64,000 bases of DNA, taken from Methanoculleus chikugoensis (lineage in GTDB: Archaea; Halobacteriota; Methanomicrobia; Methanomicrobiales; Methanoculleaceae). A program made the position numbers and the translations under genes. Shown here piece by piece: positions 1 through 9,267 of this stretch. The stretch spans positions 1,116,001 to 1,180,000 of the forward strand of contig NZ_AP019781.1 in assembly GCF_019669965.1 (NCBI RefSeq), read 5' to 3'. Under the pieces are notes generated by a model, which worked only from the letters and a program-made list of their open reading frames with translations, was not told where the DNA came from and searched no databases. Position 1 is the first letter of the stretch. The number at the start of each line of letters is the position of its first letter.

Positions 1-819
1 GGTCAGGATCTCCTCCGGCGTGCCGACCTGCACGATCGCGCCGTCCTTCATCAGGGCGATCCGATCCCCGAGTTTCAGGGCCTCATCGAGGTCGTGGGTG
101 ACGAAGATGATCGTCTTTTCCAGCCGCTGCTGGAGATCCAGCAGTTCATCCTGCATATCCCTCCTGATGAGGGGGTCAAGAGCGCTGAACGCTTCGTCCA
201 TCAGGAGAATATCCGGATCGCTCGTGAGCGCCCGGGCAAGCCCGACGCGTTGTTTCATGCCGCCGGAGAGGTCGCCGGGCATGCTCGCCCCGTAGCCGCC
301 GAGCCCCACCATCTGGAGCACCTCTTCGGCTTTTTTGTGTCGTTCTTCCACCGGGACACCCTGGATCTCGAGCCCAAAGGCAACGTTGTCGAGAACCGTT
401 CGGTGGGGAAGAAGAGCGAAACTCTGGAAGATCATCCCGAGTTTGCGCCGCCGGATCATCCGGAGTTCTTCCTGGCCCATGCCGACGATCTCCTCGCCGT
501 CGATCCGTATCTCGCCCTCGGTCGGTTTGATGAGCCGGTTGATGCAACGTAACAGCGTCGATTTCCCGCTCCCGGACAGCCCCATCAGCACGAACGTCTC
601 GCCCGGCATGACATCGAACGAGACGCTGGTGAGGGCCAGCGTCGAGCCGGTCTCCTCAAGGATCTCCTGTTTCGAACGGCCTCTCCTGTGGAGTTCCAGT
701 GCCTTCTCCGGGTTCTGCCCGAATACCTTGGTCAGGTTCCTGACCCTGATTATTGGTTGTAGCGGTGTTGTATCCTCTATGGGTCTCTTCTCAAAAATGA
801 CGGAACCCTCCAGCTTCAC
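1..819 (-). CDS. proV: Glycine betaine/proline-type ABC transporter ATP-binding protein (ProV/OpuAA), 3' end cut by window edge
   Basis: ATP-hydrolysing subunit of an osmoprotectant importer; it would act at the cytoplasmic face of the membrane with a permease and a binding protein lying left of the window. Visible are Walker A GLSGSGKST (about residues 80-88), the ABC signature LSGGMKQRVGLARAL, Walker B ILLMDEAFSALDP and the H-loop FVTHD. The N-terminal stretch before Walker A (FGQNPEKALEL...KQEILEETG) is the insertion typical of ProV and absent from most other ABC ATPases. I chose a GTG start at 819 because no in-frame ATG precedes the conserved start of the domain. The C-terminal region, which often carries CBS domains in this family, is outside the window. 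It is transcribed divergently from argG. Confidence 0.9.
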   Translation of the reverse strand, partial: MKLEGSVIFEKRPIEDTTPLQPIIRVRNLTKVFGQNPEKALELHRRGRSKQEILEETGSTLALTSVSFDVMPGETFVLMGLSGSGKSTLLRCINRLIKPTEGEIRIDGEEIVGMGQEELRMIRRRKLGMIFQSFALLPHRTVLDNVAFGLEIQGVPVEERHKKAEEVLQMVGLGGYGASMPGDLSGGMKQRVGLARALTSDPDILLMDEAFSALDPLIRRDMQDELLDLQQRLEKTIIFVTHDLDEALKLGDRIALMKDGAIVQVGTPEEILT

Positions 820-1253
820 GTTTTCTCGGTCATCAGCCTTATAATTTCGTTTTTCACGAAATGGGCAAAAATCCGTTCGATTTTTGTTTTTACGTCACTC
901 TGCAGCGTTTTCTGTAGTACCCCTCAGTCGAGACGCTAATCTCGGATTTTATCCGCATTTTTCTGCTGATTCCTTTAATTACGTTCGCTCTTCCGGGATC
1001 CCAATATCCCGTTCTCCGGCCCCCGGGTGACCCGGTCGCGCAGATGGGTCCTGGGGTTGCCGGCTCGCCCTGATAGCGTCCCCAAAACCTCTGCGGCCAA
1101 TCCTCATGCACCCGGAAAAAAAGAGTGAATGGATGGGATTCCTGCCGGTGCGCCCGTCCATACCACTTCTTTTATTGGGTCAAAGGTCATAATAATGTAG
1201 ATTACTCCAGTCTGCCGTCAGACAAGGAACCAGGAACGCGGAGATCAATTACC
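820..1253. other. Divergent intergenic region proV/argG
   Basis: About 430 bases separate the divergent proV and argG starts. No convincing gene is seen. An AT-rich TATA-like stretch around 1167-1177 (CTTTTATTGGG) and another at 1188-1197 lie at suitable distances for argG, which would then have a leader of a few tens of bases. GGAG at 1240-1243 is the likely ribosome binding site of argG. Confidence 0.5.
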
Positions 1254-2441
1254 ATGGAAAAGGGAAAAGTCGTCCTAGCATTTTCGGGAGGTCTCGACAC
1301 CTCCATCTGTATCCCCCTCCTGCGGGAACACTACGGGTTCGACGAGATCGTCACCGTTGCCGTCGACGTGGGCCAGCCCGAAGCAGATATCGCCCGGGCA
1401 ACCGAGAAGGGCCAGAAGCTTGCGGACAAACACTACACCATCGACGCCAGGGAGAAGTTCGTAACGGACTGCATCTTCCCCTCGATCAAGGCGAACGGGT
1501 CCTACGAGGGTTACCCGATGGGCACGGCGCTTGCTCGCCCACTGATCGCCGAAGAGATCGTGAAGGTCGCAAAGAAGGAAGGCGCCTCAAAGATCGCACA
1601 CGGGTGCACCGGCAGAGGAAACGACCAGCTCCGGTTCGACTTCATCTTCAGGTCTGCCGGGTACGATATCGTTGCGCCGATGCGGGAGATGAACCTGACC
1701 CGCGAGTGGGAGATCTGCTACGCGCAGGAGCACAACGTCCCGGTGACCGTGGCAAAGGACAAGCCCTACAGCATCGACGAGAACTTCTGGAGCCGGAGCA
1801 TCGAGGGCGGCAACCTCGAAGACCCGGCTTTCCACCCGCCGGAGGAGATCTACGCCTGGACGGTATCGCCGAAGGACGCCCCCGACGTCATGGAGAAGGT
1901 CCGGATTGAGTTCGAGCAGGGTGTCCCGGTCGCTCTCAACGGGAAGAGACTCCCCGGCATCGCCCTGATCCAGGAACTGAACCAGATCGCGGGAAGGAAC
2001 GGCGTTGGCCGCAACGACATGATCGAGGACCGGGTCCTCGGCCTGAAGGCCCGGGAAAACTACGAGCACCCGGCCGCAACCGTCCTCCTTGCCGCGCACC
2101 GCGACCTTGAGCACCTCGTCCTGACCCGCTCGGAACTTGCGTTCAAGCATATCGTCGACGACAAGTGGTCAGAACTTGCCTATATGGGGCTCGTGCACGA
2201 ACCGCTCTTCTACGCGCTCAATGCGTTCATCGACAAGACCCAGGAGCGGGCGAGCGGCTTCGTGGACGTCGGCCTGTATAAGGGCAGCGTCAGGGTGCTC
2301 GGCCGGAGCTCGGACCTCGCGCTGTACTCGGACGACCTGGTCTCCTTCGACTCGACGACGATCGACCAGAACCATGCCGTCGGGTTCTCGAACTACTTCG
2401 GGCTGCAGGCGCGTCTCTTCCAGAACCTTAAAAAACGTTGA
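1254..2441 (+). CDS. argG: Argininosuccinate synthase
   Basis: Catalyses ATP-dependent condensation of citrulline and aspartate to argininosuccinate, the second last step of arginine synthesis. The 395-residue length fits the family. The PP-loop motif AFSGGLDTS lies at about residues 8-16 and the downstream [10 protein letters not shown] motif, which binds citrulline and aspartate in this family, is intact. The ATG at 1254 is chosen because it begins [13 protein letters not shown] as in homologues and has GGAG about ten bases before it; the reading frame stays open upstream but without similarity. argF, encoding the enzyme of the preceding step, lies 3.4 kb downstream on the other strand. The gene ends eight bases before the convergent PNPOx-like gene. 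Confidence 0.97.
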   Translation: MEKGKVVLAFSGGLDTSICIPLLREHYGFDEIVTVAVDVGQPEADIARATEKGQKLADKHYTIDAREKFVTDCIFPSIKANGSYEGYPMGTALARPLIAEEIVKVAKKEGASKIAHGCTGRGNDQLRFDFIFRSAGYDIVAPMREMNLTREWEICYAQEHNVPVTVAKDKPYSIDENFWSRSIEGGNLEDPAFHPPEEIYAWTVSPKDAPDVMEKVRIEFEQGVPVALNGKRLPGIALIQELNQIAGRNGVGRNDMIEDRVLGLKARENYEHPAATVLLAAHRDLEHLVLTRSELAFKHIVDDKWSELAYMGLVHEPLFYALNAFIDKTQERASGFVDVGLYKGSVRVLGRSSDLALYSDDLVSFDSTTIDQNHAVGFSNYFGLQARLFQNLKKR

Positions 2442-2465
2442 AGAGGTGCTTAGAGCACCTTCTTC
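2441..2465. terminator. Hairpin between convergent argG and PNPOx-like genes
   Basis: A perfect 7-bp stem AGGTGCT/AGCACCT with loop TAG spans 2444-2460. It sits exactly where the two converging transcripts meet and overlaps the last codons of the leftward gene. A shared bidirectional terminator or mRNA 3'-end stabiliser is likely, by position only. Confidence 0.5.
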
Positions 2466-2854
2466 CCGGCTTCTTTTCCCGGAGTACACTCGAAGACATC
2501 GGTGATTGTGATGACGATGAGCGATTTCGCCGGGTATTTGTCGCTCTTTGCCTTCACCTGAGCCCGGAATTTCTCGTAATCGGGGCCGGACGTCTTGATC
2601 TCCGTCGAGCCTTTTACCTGGAAGCAGCGCTTGGTCTCCTGGTCGTAGAAGTAGAGCGCCGTGATAGGGTTCTCTTTGAGGTTTTCAAGCGTCTTTACCA
2701 TGTAATTGTCCATGATCCAGATGGTATCGTCGCCGACGAGCTGGATCGATGCCATCGGCGCCACGTTCGGAACGCCGTCCTTCGACGCGGTGGCCATCGG
2801 CATCACTTTCGTCTTTGTAAATATCTCCTTAATCTCGCCTGAAAGCGCAACCAT
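2450..2854 (-). CDS. Pyridoxamine 5'-phosphate oxidase-like flavin-binding protein
   Basis: A 134-residue split-barrel protein of the PNPOx-like superfamily. The pattern PMATASKDGVPNVAPMASIQL near the N-terminus and IWIMDNYMVKTLENLKENP in the middle are the usual flavin-phosphate contact strands of small archaeal FMN or F420-binding members. The substrate cannot be read from sequence; in methanogens such proteins may bind F420 or FMN. ATG at 2854 is preceded by a strong AAAGAGGTGA ribosome binding site. A TATA-like ATATATAAG around 2934-2942 may serve this gene on the minus strand. It is a single-gene unit converging on argG. Confidence 0.85.
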   Translation of the reverse strand: MVALSGEIKEIFTKTKVMPMATASKDGVPNVAPMASIQLVGDDTIWIMDNYMVKTLENLKENPITALYFYDQETKRCFQVKGSTEIKTSGPDYEKFRAQVKAKSDKYPAKSLIVITITDVFECTPGKEAGKKVL

Positions 2855-3265
2855 ACGGTTCACCTCTTTTTCGGGCGAAACGGGTGCGACGGAGCGCCGC
2901 AGCCTGCCCGCTAATGGGGTTATCCGTGTTATCGATATATAAGCGCTCTGCCGGAACCGGAGATGCCGGCCGTTCGGCGATGCTCTGTGATGGCGGCAGG
3001 GCGCGCTCCCCCCGGTGCGGGTATCTGAAGCCGGGCGGCTTCTCACGCCCCTCTTCCTGCACAGCAACGACCGTGCCTCTCCGACCTCATGGATTCGATC
3101 CGGGACGTCAACCATCGTCCGAATCAACAAATCCTGCGGGAGAACCCGAAGTGAAGTCCCCGGAATCGGAAGCAGAGTTTTCCCGGGAATTTCCTCCCTA
3201 TCCGGGCCCCGGAGCCGTATGGAATCATGGAAAGATATAAAATGGGAGACGAGGAAACGACTACT
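2855..3265. other. Divergent intergenic region PNPOx-like/mmp14
   Basis: About 410 bases with no convincing gene. It holds the TATA-like sequence at 2934-2942, readable toward the leftward gene, and GATATAAAA at 3234-3242, which lies about 27 bases before the ATG at 3266 and would give a leaderless mmp14 transcript. Confidence 0.5.
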
Positions 3266-4762
3266 ATGTGTGCCCGCTTTTTGGAGCGCTTTTTCAAACC
3301 TACACCGCATATCGTCGAAAGCCCGCCTCCTCCGGCGATCTCCCACGGAGCGGGTGCGTGTGTTCCCGAGTACCGGGTGAAGCCCTACTTCATCGTGGCG
3401 TCTGTTGAGATGGGCAACACCACGACCAAGTGCATCCTGACCGGCACGAATCTTGAGACGGGCAGGTCTTACGTCATCAACAAGACCGTGACCATGAGCC
3501 GCGACGTCCGGCCCCCGAAACCCGGCGAGACAGTCTTCGGGGCGACCCTGGACGGTACGGAACTGACGCGGGAATCGGTTACGGAACTGGTGCGCGACAC
3601 CCTGATCCAGTGCCACAAGGAGGCTCACCTGAGCATCAAGGACGATCTCGACTTCGTCGTCCGGAGCACCGGCGTCGTGGCGGCGATGGACTCCCCCGAC
3701 CAGGTCGGGGACTTCATCATTGCTCTTGCAAACGGCTGCCTCGAGGCCGGCGTCCCCCCGCGGAAGATGACCCCGCCGATGTCGATCGACAACCTCCCGC
3801 CGAAACTCCGGCAGTTCTCGTTTGCCGACAAGGTGGTCTTCGTCGGTGCGGTGGCCGGCGTCGTGCCGCCGGTCGGGTGCACCGGCGTCGAGATGGTGGC
3901 AAACGAGATGGAAGGCGAGCTCGCGATGGCGGGGATCAAGGAAGGCGCCAAATGGACGCCGGTCGACTTCCGGAACCCCTGTATATCCATCGACTTCGGG
4001 ACGACGCTCGACGGCCGGATCACGAGCGATGTCGCACGCGATGACCCGAACCCGTTCGCCCAGACGACCGGGAACTTCTGCGGGCTCGCGGGAGCCATAC
4101 CGGACGCGATCGTCCGGGGCACCGGGCTCGTCAAAGATCGGACGGGGACCGCGCTCGACCTCTTCGGCGACCACAGTATCAAGGGCGCGTTCGGGGGCAG
4201 GAAGCGTTCCGTCGTCGACAGTTACGTCGACCGCTGCCACGAGCACATCGATATCCGTATCGTCCCTCCCGACCGGACGAGGTTCGGGCGGGTTCCGGTC
4301 TGCGCCGACGTGGCCGACAGGTCGGGCGTCGCCCTCATCGGGTGCGACTGCGGCGTCAACGGGAGCGCAACGCCGGCTCTTGAGGAGATCGGGCGCGAGA
4401 TCCACGAGAAACACGGCATGGGCGTACTGACCGAGGTCGTCGACCGGGTCTGCGCGAGGATGGCGCTCCGGCTCATCGACATCGCCGTCGAGAGAGGGAT
4501 GGTTCCGCCGAACTCGTCGATCGGGTTCACCGGGCGTGCGGCGATATCGGGGAGGAAGCCCGAGTACATCATCGAGGGCGTCGCCGAACGGAACCTCTAC
4601 GACGTCCCGAACGACCACCTGGTCTTCGTGGACGACGGTCTTGCCCGGGGGGCGGCACTGATGGGCAGGTGCATGAACTCGCTCGGGAAACCGAAGGCCC
4701 CGCTCGGCGGCGTGCGTGGAGGGCCATGTATTATGTCCCGCCGGATCAAAATAGGAAAGTAG
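3266..4762 (+). CDS. mmp14: Putative methanogenesis marker protein 14
   Basis: Member of the methanogenesis marker 14 family, found almost only in methanogens; biochemical function is not established. The protein has an ASKHA-like look (VASVEMGNTTTKCILTGTN near the start; ISIDFGTTLDGRI; FTGRAAISGRKPEYIIEG near the end), suggesting an actin-like ATPase fold, which is inference. ATG codons also occur in frame at 3227 and 3242, but GATATAAAA at 3234-3242 looks like a TATA box and would place transcription start near 3266, so I prefer the MCARF start (498 residues). It is followed after 13 bases by a small gene that is probably co-transcribed. Confidence 0.85.
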   Translation: MCARFLERFFKPTPHIVESPPPPAISHGAGACVPEYRVKPYFIVASVEMGNTTTKCILTGTNLETGRSYVINKTVTMSRDVRPPKPGETVFGATLDGTELTRESVTELVRDTLIQCHKEAHLSIKDDLDFVVRSTGVVAAMDSPDQVGDFIIALANGCLEAGVPPRKMTPPMSIDNLPPKLRQFSFADKVVFVGAVAGVVPPVGCTGVEMVANEMEGELAMAGIKEGAKWTPVDFRNPCISIDFGTTLDGRITSDVARDDPNPFAQTTGNFCGLAGAIPDAIVRGTGLVKDRTGTALDLFGDHSIKGAFGGRKRSVVDSYVDRCHEHIDIRIVPPDRTRFGRVPVCADVADRSGVALIGCDCGVNGSATPALEEIGREIHEKHGMGVLTEVVDRVCARMALRLIDIAVERGMVPPNSSIGFTGRAAISGRKPEYIIEGVAERNLYDVPNDHLVFVDDGLARGAALMGRCMNSLGKPKAPLGGVRGGPCIMSRRIKIGK

Positions 4763-4775
4763 GATCTGGTGAACC

Positions 4776-5009
4776 ATGGCTGAAGAAGAACTCTACGATA
4801 TGCTTGTTCCCCCCGGTGTACCGCGGAAGATGATCTACGACGTTGCCGAGAAGTTCGACGTTGAGGTGGTGCGCCGGCAGCAGAGGCTGTCGTTCGCGAA
4901 TATGGACGGAGACGCACGGGAACTGATTGCGTTCCGCGGCAAACGAGAGGTCGTCGAAGAAGTGCAGGAATACCTTTTCGCGCGTCTCAAAGAGTTCGTC
5001 GCGGAATAA
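4776..5009 (+). CDS. Small conserved-looking protein downstream of mmp14
   Basis: 77 residues, rich in charged residues, predicted soluble (MAEEELYDMLVPPGVPRK...). I do not recognise a family. It begins 13 bases after mmp14 on the same strand, so the two are probably one transcript and may act together. A run of six T at about 5018-5023 just after the stop would fit an archaeal poly-T terminator. No cysteines or membrane segments are present. Confidence 0.7.
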   Translation: MAEEELYDMLVPPGVPRKMIYDVAEKFDVEVVRRQQRLSFANMDGDARELIAFRGKREVVEEVQEYLFARLKEFVAE

Positions 5010-5873
5010 CCACCTTTTTTGGCCCTGTTGAAATGCTTTCCACAACCTCTGGATAACACTCGGTTACCGGTATAGGTCGATGATGTGGTCTCACGGAGGC
5101 GCGAAGAACGCGAAGTCTGGATGGGTATTGACAGTCTCCCTTCGCGGCTTCGCGTGAGTCGGGGAGGTTTGGATAATCCGGAGATGATTCGTCCTCCGGA
5201 AGAGGATTTCAACAAAGGCCATTTTTTTGTTTGTGCGCCGGGGGTTGCCGGCGCGAGGCATGATCCCGGGATGCACGGTGAAGGCCGGGGCGGTGGTTTG
5301 AGGAAGAGTTGCCGCACGGGGACTGTTTGGGGGTTTTCGGGGTCTTCTTAGCAGAAAAATCCCGTCCAAGGATTTTTAGCGGACTGTGCAACTCGCACCT
5401 GACAGTACTCCTGTTTCATTTCTGACGCATCGTTACGGTTCGAAACCAGGTAACATCTCAAACTCGAACATACGGCCCTGGCCGTGAGAAATCACAGGAC
5501 ACTGGACCGTGGGGATATCGCCATTGGGGGAGGGGCTGACGGGGAGGGGGGTGCAGCCCCCCCCCTGTCTCCACTACATACAAAGACCCCTGTAACCCCC
5601 ACCCCGCCCGGCCTCCTCATTCGCACCTGCGGTGCTTAAACTCCTGCTGTTCCAGCAGTCGTTCCCCGCCCCAAGGGGCGGGGGCAGTGCGTGGCGATAT
5701 CTCCTGGAAAGCCGTGCATGGGGATAGGCGGTGCTCCAGTAAGAGCAAAATTCCGAAAAATCCTTGGACGGGCTCCCTCCGTCAGGGAATACTACGACCC
5801 CCCGGCCGGAAAGAGCCCACAACCGTTCTCACCCGTCGAACCCTGGGTGAAACGGTTCGGTTGCAGAGATATC
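5010..5873. other. Long non-coding region carrying palindromic repeat copy A
   Basis: About 860 bases without a believable gene between two converging transcripts. After a poly-T tract at about 5018-5023 comes roughly 340 bases with no recognisable feature, then the repeat element 5361-5772, then 100 bases to the argF stop. Short open frames here are artefacts of GC-rich palindromes. Confidence 0.6.
5361..5772. repeat. Dispersed palindromic element, copy A
   Basis: A 412-bp element bounded by a perfect 17-bp inverted repeat, CCCGTCCAAGGATTTTT at 5361-5377 and its reverse complement at 5756-5772. Inside are the core ends ATATCGCCA (about 5515-5523) and TGGCGATAT (5692-5700), a G-run/C-run palindrome around TGCA, two stem-loops (5623-5635 and 5644-5658) and CCCCGCCCC-AA-GGGGCGGGG. 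Copy D at 43650-44144 matches along most of its length, but its end repeats have a different sequence. There is no transposase gene. It may be a MITE-like element or a structured RNA/DNA element. Confidence 0.85.
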
Positions 5874-6803
5874 TTAATCCCCCGCCGGCATCCCGCCCGC
5901 GACCAGCCGCACGAGGAGCGCCTTCTGCGCGTGGAGCCGGTTCTCGGCCTGGTCCCAGACGATGCTCTGCGGCCCTTCCATCACCTCATCGGTGATCTCC
6001 TCGCCCCGGTGGGCGGGGAGGCAGTGCATCACGAGAGCGTCGGGGGATGCCTGTGTAAGGAGGCGGGAGTCTATCGTGTAGCCCTTGAGCGCCTGCAGCC
6101 GCTCGGCACGCTCCTGTTCGTCGCCCATGGAGACCCAGATGTCGGTGTAGAGGACATCCGCGTCTCTGACCGCTTCATCCGGGTCGGCGACGACGGTGAC
6201 CTTTCCTCCCATCGCCCGTGCCTGGTCGACGATCTCGTCCTTCGGCCGGTAGCGCGGGGGGCTCGCAATCGCAATCTCCATCCCGGTCAGGGCGGAGGAG
6301 AGGATCCACGAGTTGCAGACGTTGTTGCCGTCCCCGACCCACGCGAGTTTCAGGCCGTGGAGGTCACCGAACCGTTCGCTGAGGGTCATGATGTCGGCCA
6401 GCACCTGGCAGGGGTGCAGGCGGTCGGAAAGGCCGTTGACGACCGGAACATTCGCGTAACGGGCGAACTCCTCGATGGTGGCGTGACTGTAGGCGCGGAT
6501 CATCACCGCATCGACGTAGCGGGCAAGCACCCGTGCCGTGTCCCGGATCTCCTCGCCCCGTCCGAGCTGCATATCCTGGGGGTTTAAGAAGAGCGCGTGG
6601 CCGCCGAGATCGGACATCCCCACCTCGAACGAGACCCGGGTGCGGGTGGACGCCTTCTCGAAGATCATCCCGAGGCTCCTGCCCTTCAGGTATTCATGCG
6701 CGGTTCCTGCAGACTTCAGCCGCTTCAGACGCACCGCGTCGGCGACGATGCTCTCGAGTTCGCATTCGTCGAGATCGAGGAGCGAGAGAAAATCCTTCTT
6801 CAT
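5874..6803 (-). CDS. argF: Ornithine carbamoyltransferase
   Basis: Forms citrulline from ornithine and carbamoyl phosphate in arginine synthesis. 309 residues. The carbamoyl-phosphate motif STRTRVSFE (about residues 48-56), LHPCQVLAD and the ornithine-loop [11 protein letters not shown] are all present and are diagnostic against aspartate carbamoyltransferase. ATG 6803 begins [13 protein letters not shown], as is typical of the family. It overlaps the end of purD by four bases, so it is the last gene of a leftward carS-pyrE-purD-argF cluster and is probably translationally coupled to purD. Confidence 0.97.
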   Translation of the reverse strand: MKKDFLSLLDLDECELESIVADAVRLKRLKSAGTAHEYLKGRSLGMIFEKASTRTRVSFEVGMSDLGGHALFLNPQDMQLGRGEEIRDTARVLARYVDAVMIRAYSHATIEEFARYANVPVVNGLSDRLHPCQVLADIMTLSERFGDLHGLKLAWVGDGNNVCNSWILSSALTGMEIAIASPPRYRPKDEIVDQARAMGGKVTVVADPDEAVRDADVLYTDIWVSMGDEQERAERLQALKGYTIDSRLLTQASPDALVMHCLPAHRGEEITDEVMEGPQSIVWDQAENRLHAQKALLVRLVAGGMPAGD

Positions 6804-8086
6804 GCAATCTCCCTCATGTGACGGCACCGTTTTTCGAGGATCTCGGGAGTGCCGATGTCCCTGCGGTGAAAGACGCTTCCCGATACGGAAGATGCCGCCT
6901 TCTCGGCTATCGCTTCGGCCTCCGCGAGCGTCTCGCCCTTCCCGACGAACGCGAGCGCCCGCGACGTCAGGGTATGGAGCGTCCCGTTCCGCTCCTCGAC
7001 GTTTGCGTAATACAGCAGGGCGTCGCCATAGTCGCCGAGGGCGAGCGGTTCGTGAGCCCTCGGTGCCTCCGGGTAGCCCTCGGGGACAAGGTACTTGCAG
7101 ACCGTCGCCTTGTTCGCGAACCGGACGTGCGACGGCGCAAGATCGCCCTCGATGATGTGGCCGACGATTCCGGCAAAATCCGACTCCAGGAGCGAGAGAA
7201 CGTTCATGGCCTCGGGGTCGCCGAAGCGGGCGTTGAACTCGATGACCTTCGGGCCGTCGCGGGTGTTCATGAACTGACCGTAGAGAACCCCCCGATAGGG
7301 CGTCCCCTCGGCCCGCATGGCCGCGATCGTCTCTTCCATGATCCGGAGGGCCTTCTCGTAGTCCTCGCGGGAGACGAAGGGGAGCATGTGATCTCCCAGG
7401 GAGTACGAGCCCATGCCGCCGGTGTTCGGTCCCACGTCCCCTTCGTAGGCACGCTTATGATCCTGCACGAGCGGCATGGGCACCAGGTGTTCGCCGTCGA
7501 CGAATGCCTGGAGCGTGAACTCCTCCCCGATAAGCCGCTCTTCCAGGACGACGTTCCCCCCGATCTCCCGGGTGTACTCGACCGCCCCCGCCACATCGAC
7601 GTGCTCGCCCATGATCCGTACGCCCTTCCCGCCGGTGAGCCCGATCGGTTTGATCGCGAGATCGCCGTCGTAGGACTCGATGAACCGCCGCGCCTCCTCC
7701 GGGTCATGGCAGACCCGGTACTCCGGGCACCCCGCGATCCTGTGCCGCTCCATCAGCCGGCGGCAGAACGCCTTGTCCGTCTCTATCCGGGCCGCGGCGC
7801 GCGTCGGCCCGAGAGACGGTATCCCCGCCTCCTCGAGGCGGTCGACGATGCCTGCCTCAAGGGGGGCCTCCGGCCCGATGACCGCAGCATCGACTCCGCA
7901 ACTGATGGCGAATGGTAGTATTCTCTCGATATTGGTCTCTTTTTCGAGGAGCACCCGCTCCGCGACCCGGGCAATTCCCGGATTCTTGCTTGCCATGACA
8001 GAAAAGATCTTCGTGTCACTGTTGCAGGAAAGCGCCCTGGTGATCGCATGCTCCCTGCCACCACCGCCTACAACGAGTACTTTCAT
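6800..8086 (-). CDS. purD: Phosphoribosylamine-glycine ligase (GAR synthetase)
   Basis: ATP-grasp enzyme making glycinamide ribonucleotide, the second step of purine synthesis. It starts [15 protein letters not shown], the universal N-terminus of PurD, and carries [30 protein letters not shown] and [12 protein letters not shown], which form the ATP and product sites. 428 residues is a normal length. The ATG at 8086 is chosen over the in-frame codons just upstream because it places this N-terminus exactly. An AT-rich TATA-like stretch between pyrE and purD (about 8105-8115) could give a separate leaderless transcript. Confidence 0.97.
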   Translation of the reverse strand: MKVLVVGGGGREHAITRALSCNSDTKIFSVMASKNPGIARVAERVLLEKETNIERILPFAISCGVDAAVIGPEAPLEAGIVDRLEEAGIPSLGPTRAAARIETDKAFCRRLMERHRIAGCPEYRVCHDPEEARRFIESYDGDLAIKPIGLTGGKGVRIMGEHVDVAGAVEYTREIGGNVVLEERLIGEEFTLQAFVDGEHLVPMPLVQDHKRAYEGDVGPNTGGMGSYSLGDHMLPFVSREDYEKALRIMEETIAAMRAEGTPYRGVLYGQFMNTRDGPKVIEFNARFGDPEAMNVLSLLESDFAGIVGHIIEGDLAPSHVRFANKATVCKYLVPEGYPEAPRAHEPLALGDYGDALLYYANVEERNGTLHTLTSRALAFVGKGETLAEAEAIAEKAASSVSGSVFHRRDIGTPEILEKRCRHMREIA

Positions 8087-8118
8087 ATCCATCATATATG
8101 CCCGCTCTTAAAAAATGT

Positions 8119-8631
8119 TTATCCGTCCAGCAGCTCGCTGACCCGCACAAGTGCAAGAAGAGACGCACCTTTTTCTGCAAGCGCCTCGCGAGCGCCCGCC
8201 TCCCGGTCGACGACGGTCACTACCCGGTCGACGTGCGCGCCCGCGGCACGAAGGGCATCAAGACCGTAGAGGGCGCTTCCCCCGGATGTGGTCACGTCCT
8301 CGACCAGCAGCACGTTCTTCCCGGCAACATTGCCGATGATCGTTCCGGCTTTGCCGTGATCCTTGGCTTCTTTCCTGACGATCGCGTACGGCCGGCCGCT
8401 CGCGAGCGAGACGGCGACGGCGATCGGTACGGCGCCGACCGCCACTCCGGCGACCATCTCGAACTCCCACCCTTCGGCGATGGCTTTCCCGATCTCTCTG
8501 AGGATGGCGGGGTTCGTTGTCGCAGCTTTTATGTCGATGTAGTAAGAACTCCGGGCTCCCGAGGCGAGGACAAACTCCCCGAACTCGATGGCCCCGCACT
8601 CAAGCAACAGTGTCGCGATTGGGTTCACCAT
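8119..8631 (-). CDS. pyrE: Orotate phosphoribosyltransferase
   Basis: Transfers the phosphoribosyl group of PRPP to orotate in pyrimidine synthesis. The PRPP-binding motif VLLVEDVTTSGGSAL lies near residue 107 and the N-terminal SGARSSYYIDIKAA matches archaeal PyrE. 170 residues is typical for the shorter archaeal form. Its start overlaps the end of carS by seven bases, suggesting coupling. pyrC and the UMP kinase gene of the same pathway lie elsewhere in the window. Confidence 0.95.
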   Translation of the reverse strand: MVNPIATLLLECGAIEFGEFVLASGARSSYYIDIKAATTNPAILREIGKAIAEGWEFEMVAGVAVGAVPIAVAVSLASGRPYAIVRKEAKDHGKAGTIIGNVAGKNVLLVEDVTTSGGSALYGLDALRAAGAHVDRVVTVVDREAGAREALAEKGASLLALVRVSELLDG

Positions 8632-9188
8632 GGTACCTCTTTAACTCCTATGTAATAACCGATAATGTTCACCACCCGGTGCAGGAGGGGTGTCATGACG
8701 ATGATCCAGACTGCAATGGGCAGGGTGATGTTCCAGGACAACCACTGGGGGTCGATGATGAGGATCAGCAGAAATGAACCGACGACCAGGTCGTACTGGT
8801 CGGCCAGGAACCAGGATTCTCCCCGTTCCTTACCCAGCCTCCGCTTCAGGAAACTCTTGACGAGATCGCCGAGAAGCGCGCCGGTTGCGAGGAGCGTGAC
8901 GGAGAGGAACGTCTGCCGGGGAAGAACACCCAGGCTGAACGTGGTAGCCGCCCAGATCTCGATGAGACCTACCAGCACCCCCGAGAGGACGCCTCCGAAG
9001 AACCCCCGGTACGTCTTTCCGTCACCGAAGATCCTTCTTCCGTCGGAGAACGTCCGCCCGAGATCGATGGGTCTCCCGCCGCCGAAGAGTGCGGCCGCTG
9101 AGTTCGGCACGTATGCCGGAAGCATGATCCAGAGTGCCGCAAGCCCGGAGACGATCCAGTAGCCGATGTCTGAATTGATAACTGTCAA
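8625..9188 (-). CDS. carS: CDP-archaeol synthase
   Basis: Integral membrane enzyme that activates unsaturated archaetidic acid with CTP in archaeal phospholipid synthesis. 187 residues with several hydrophobic segments and the family hallmark GRRIFGDGKTYRGFFGG followed by LGDLVKSFLKRRLG, part of the cytidylyltransferase-like active site. The gene is divergent from the tetraether lipid synthase gene, placing two membrane-lipid enzymes back to back. TATA-like AAATATAAAG at 9206-9215 read leftward lies about 25 bases from the ATG at 9188, so the mRNA is probably leaderless. Confidence 0.93.
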   Translation of the reverse strand: MTVINSDIGYWIVSGLAALWIMLPAYVPNSAAALFGGGRPIDLGRTFSDGRRIFGDGKTYRGFFGGVLSGVLVGLIEIWAATTFSLGVLPRQTFLSVTLLATGALLGDLVKSFLKRRLGKERGESWFLADQYDLVVGSFLLILIIDPQWLSWNITLPIAVWIIVMTPLLHRVVNIIGYYIGVKEVPW

Positions 9189-9267
9189 TATTCAGTACAA
9201 TCAGTAAATATAAAGATTAAAGTGTCGAAATATGAGATACGAATGAATAGGTGGGCACGGTGAGAGA
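9189..9267. promoter_or_regulatory. Divergent promoter region carS/tes
   Basis: 79 AT-rich bases. TATA-like sequence at 9204-9215 is at the right distance for a leaderless carS transcript to the left. GAAATATGAG at 9227-9236 may serve the rightward gene, which has GGTGAGAG just before its ATG. Confidence 0.5.

Noticed and set aside
890-1161. Small minus-strand open frames upstream of argG
   Set aside because: Basic, Trp- and Pro-rich translations, no ribosome binding site, and they occupy the divergent promoter region.
2855-4777. N-terminal extension of the PNPOx-like frame to 4777
   Set aside because: The extra 640 codons are antisense to mmp14 and have no domain; the ATG at 2854 has a strong ribosome binding site and matches the family start.
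5574-5822. Short open frames inside repeat copies as genes
   Set aside because: They are arginine- and proline-rich products of palindromic GC-rich DNA, found on both strands and not consistent between copies.
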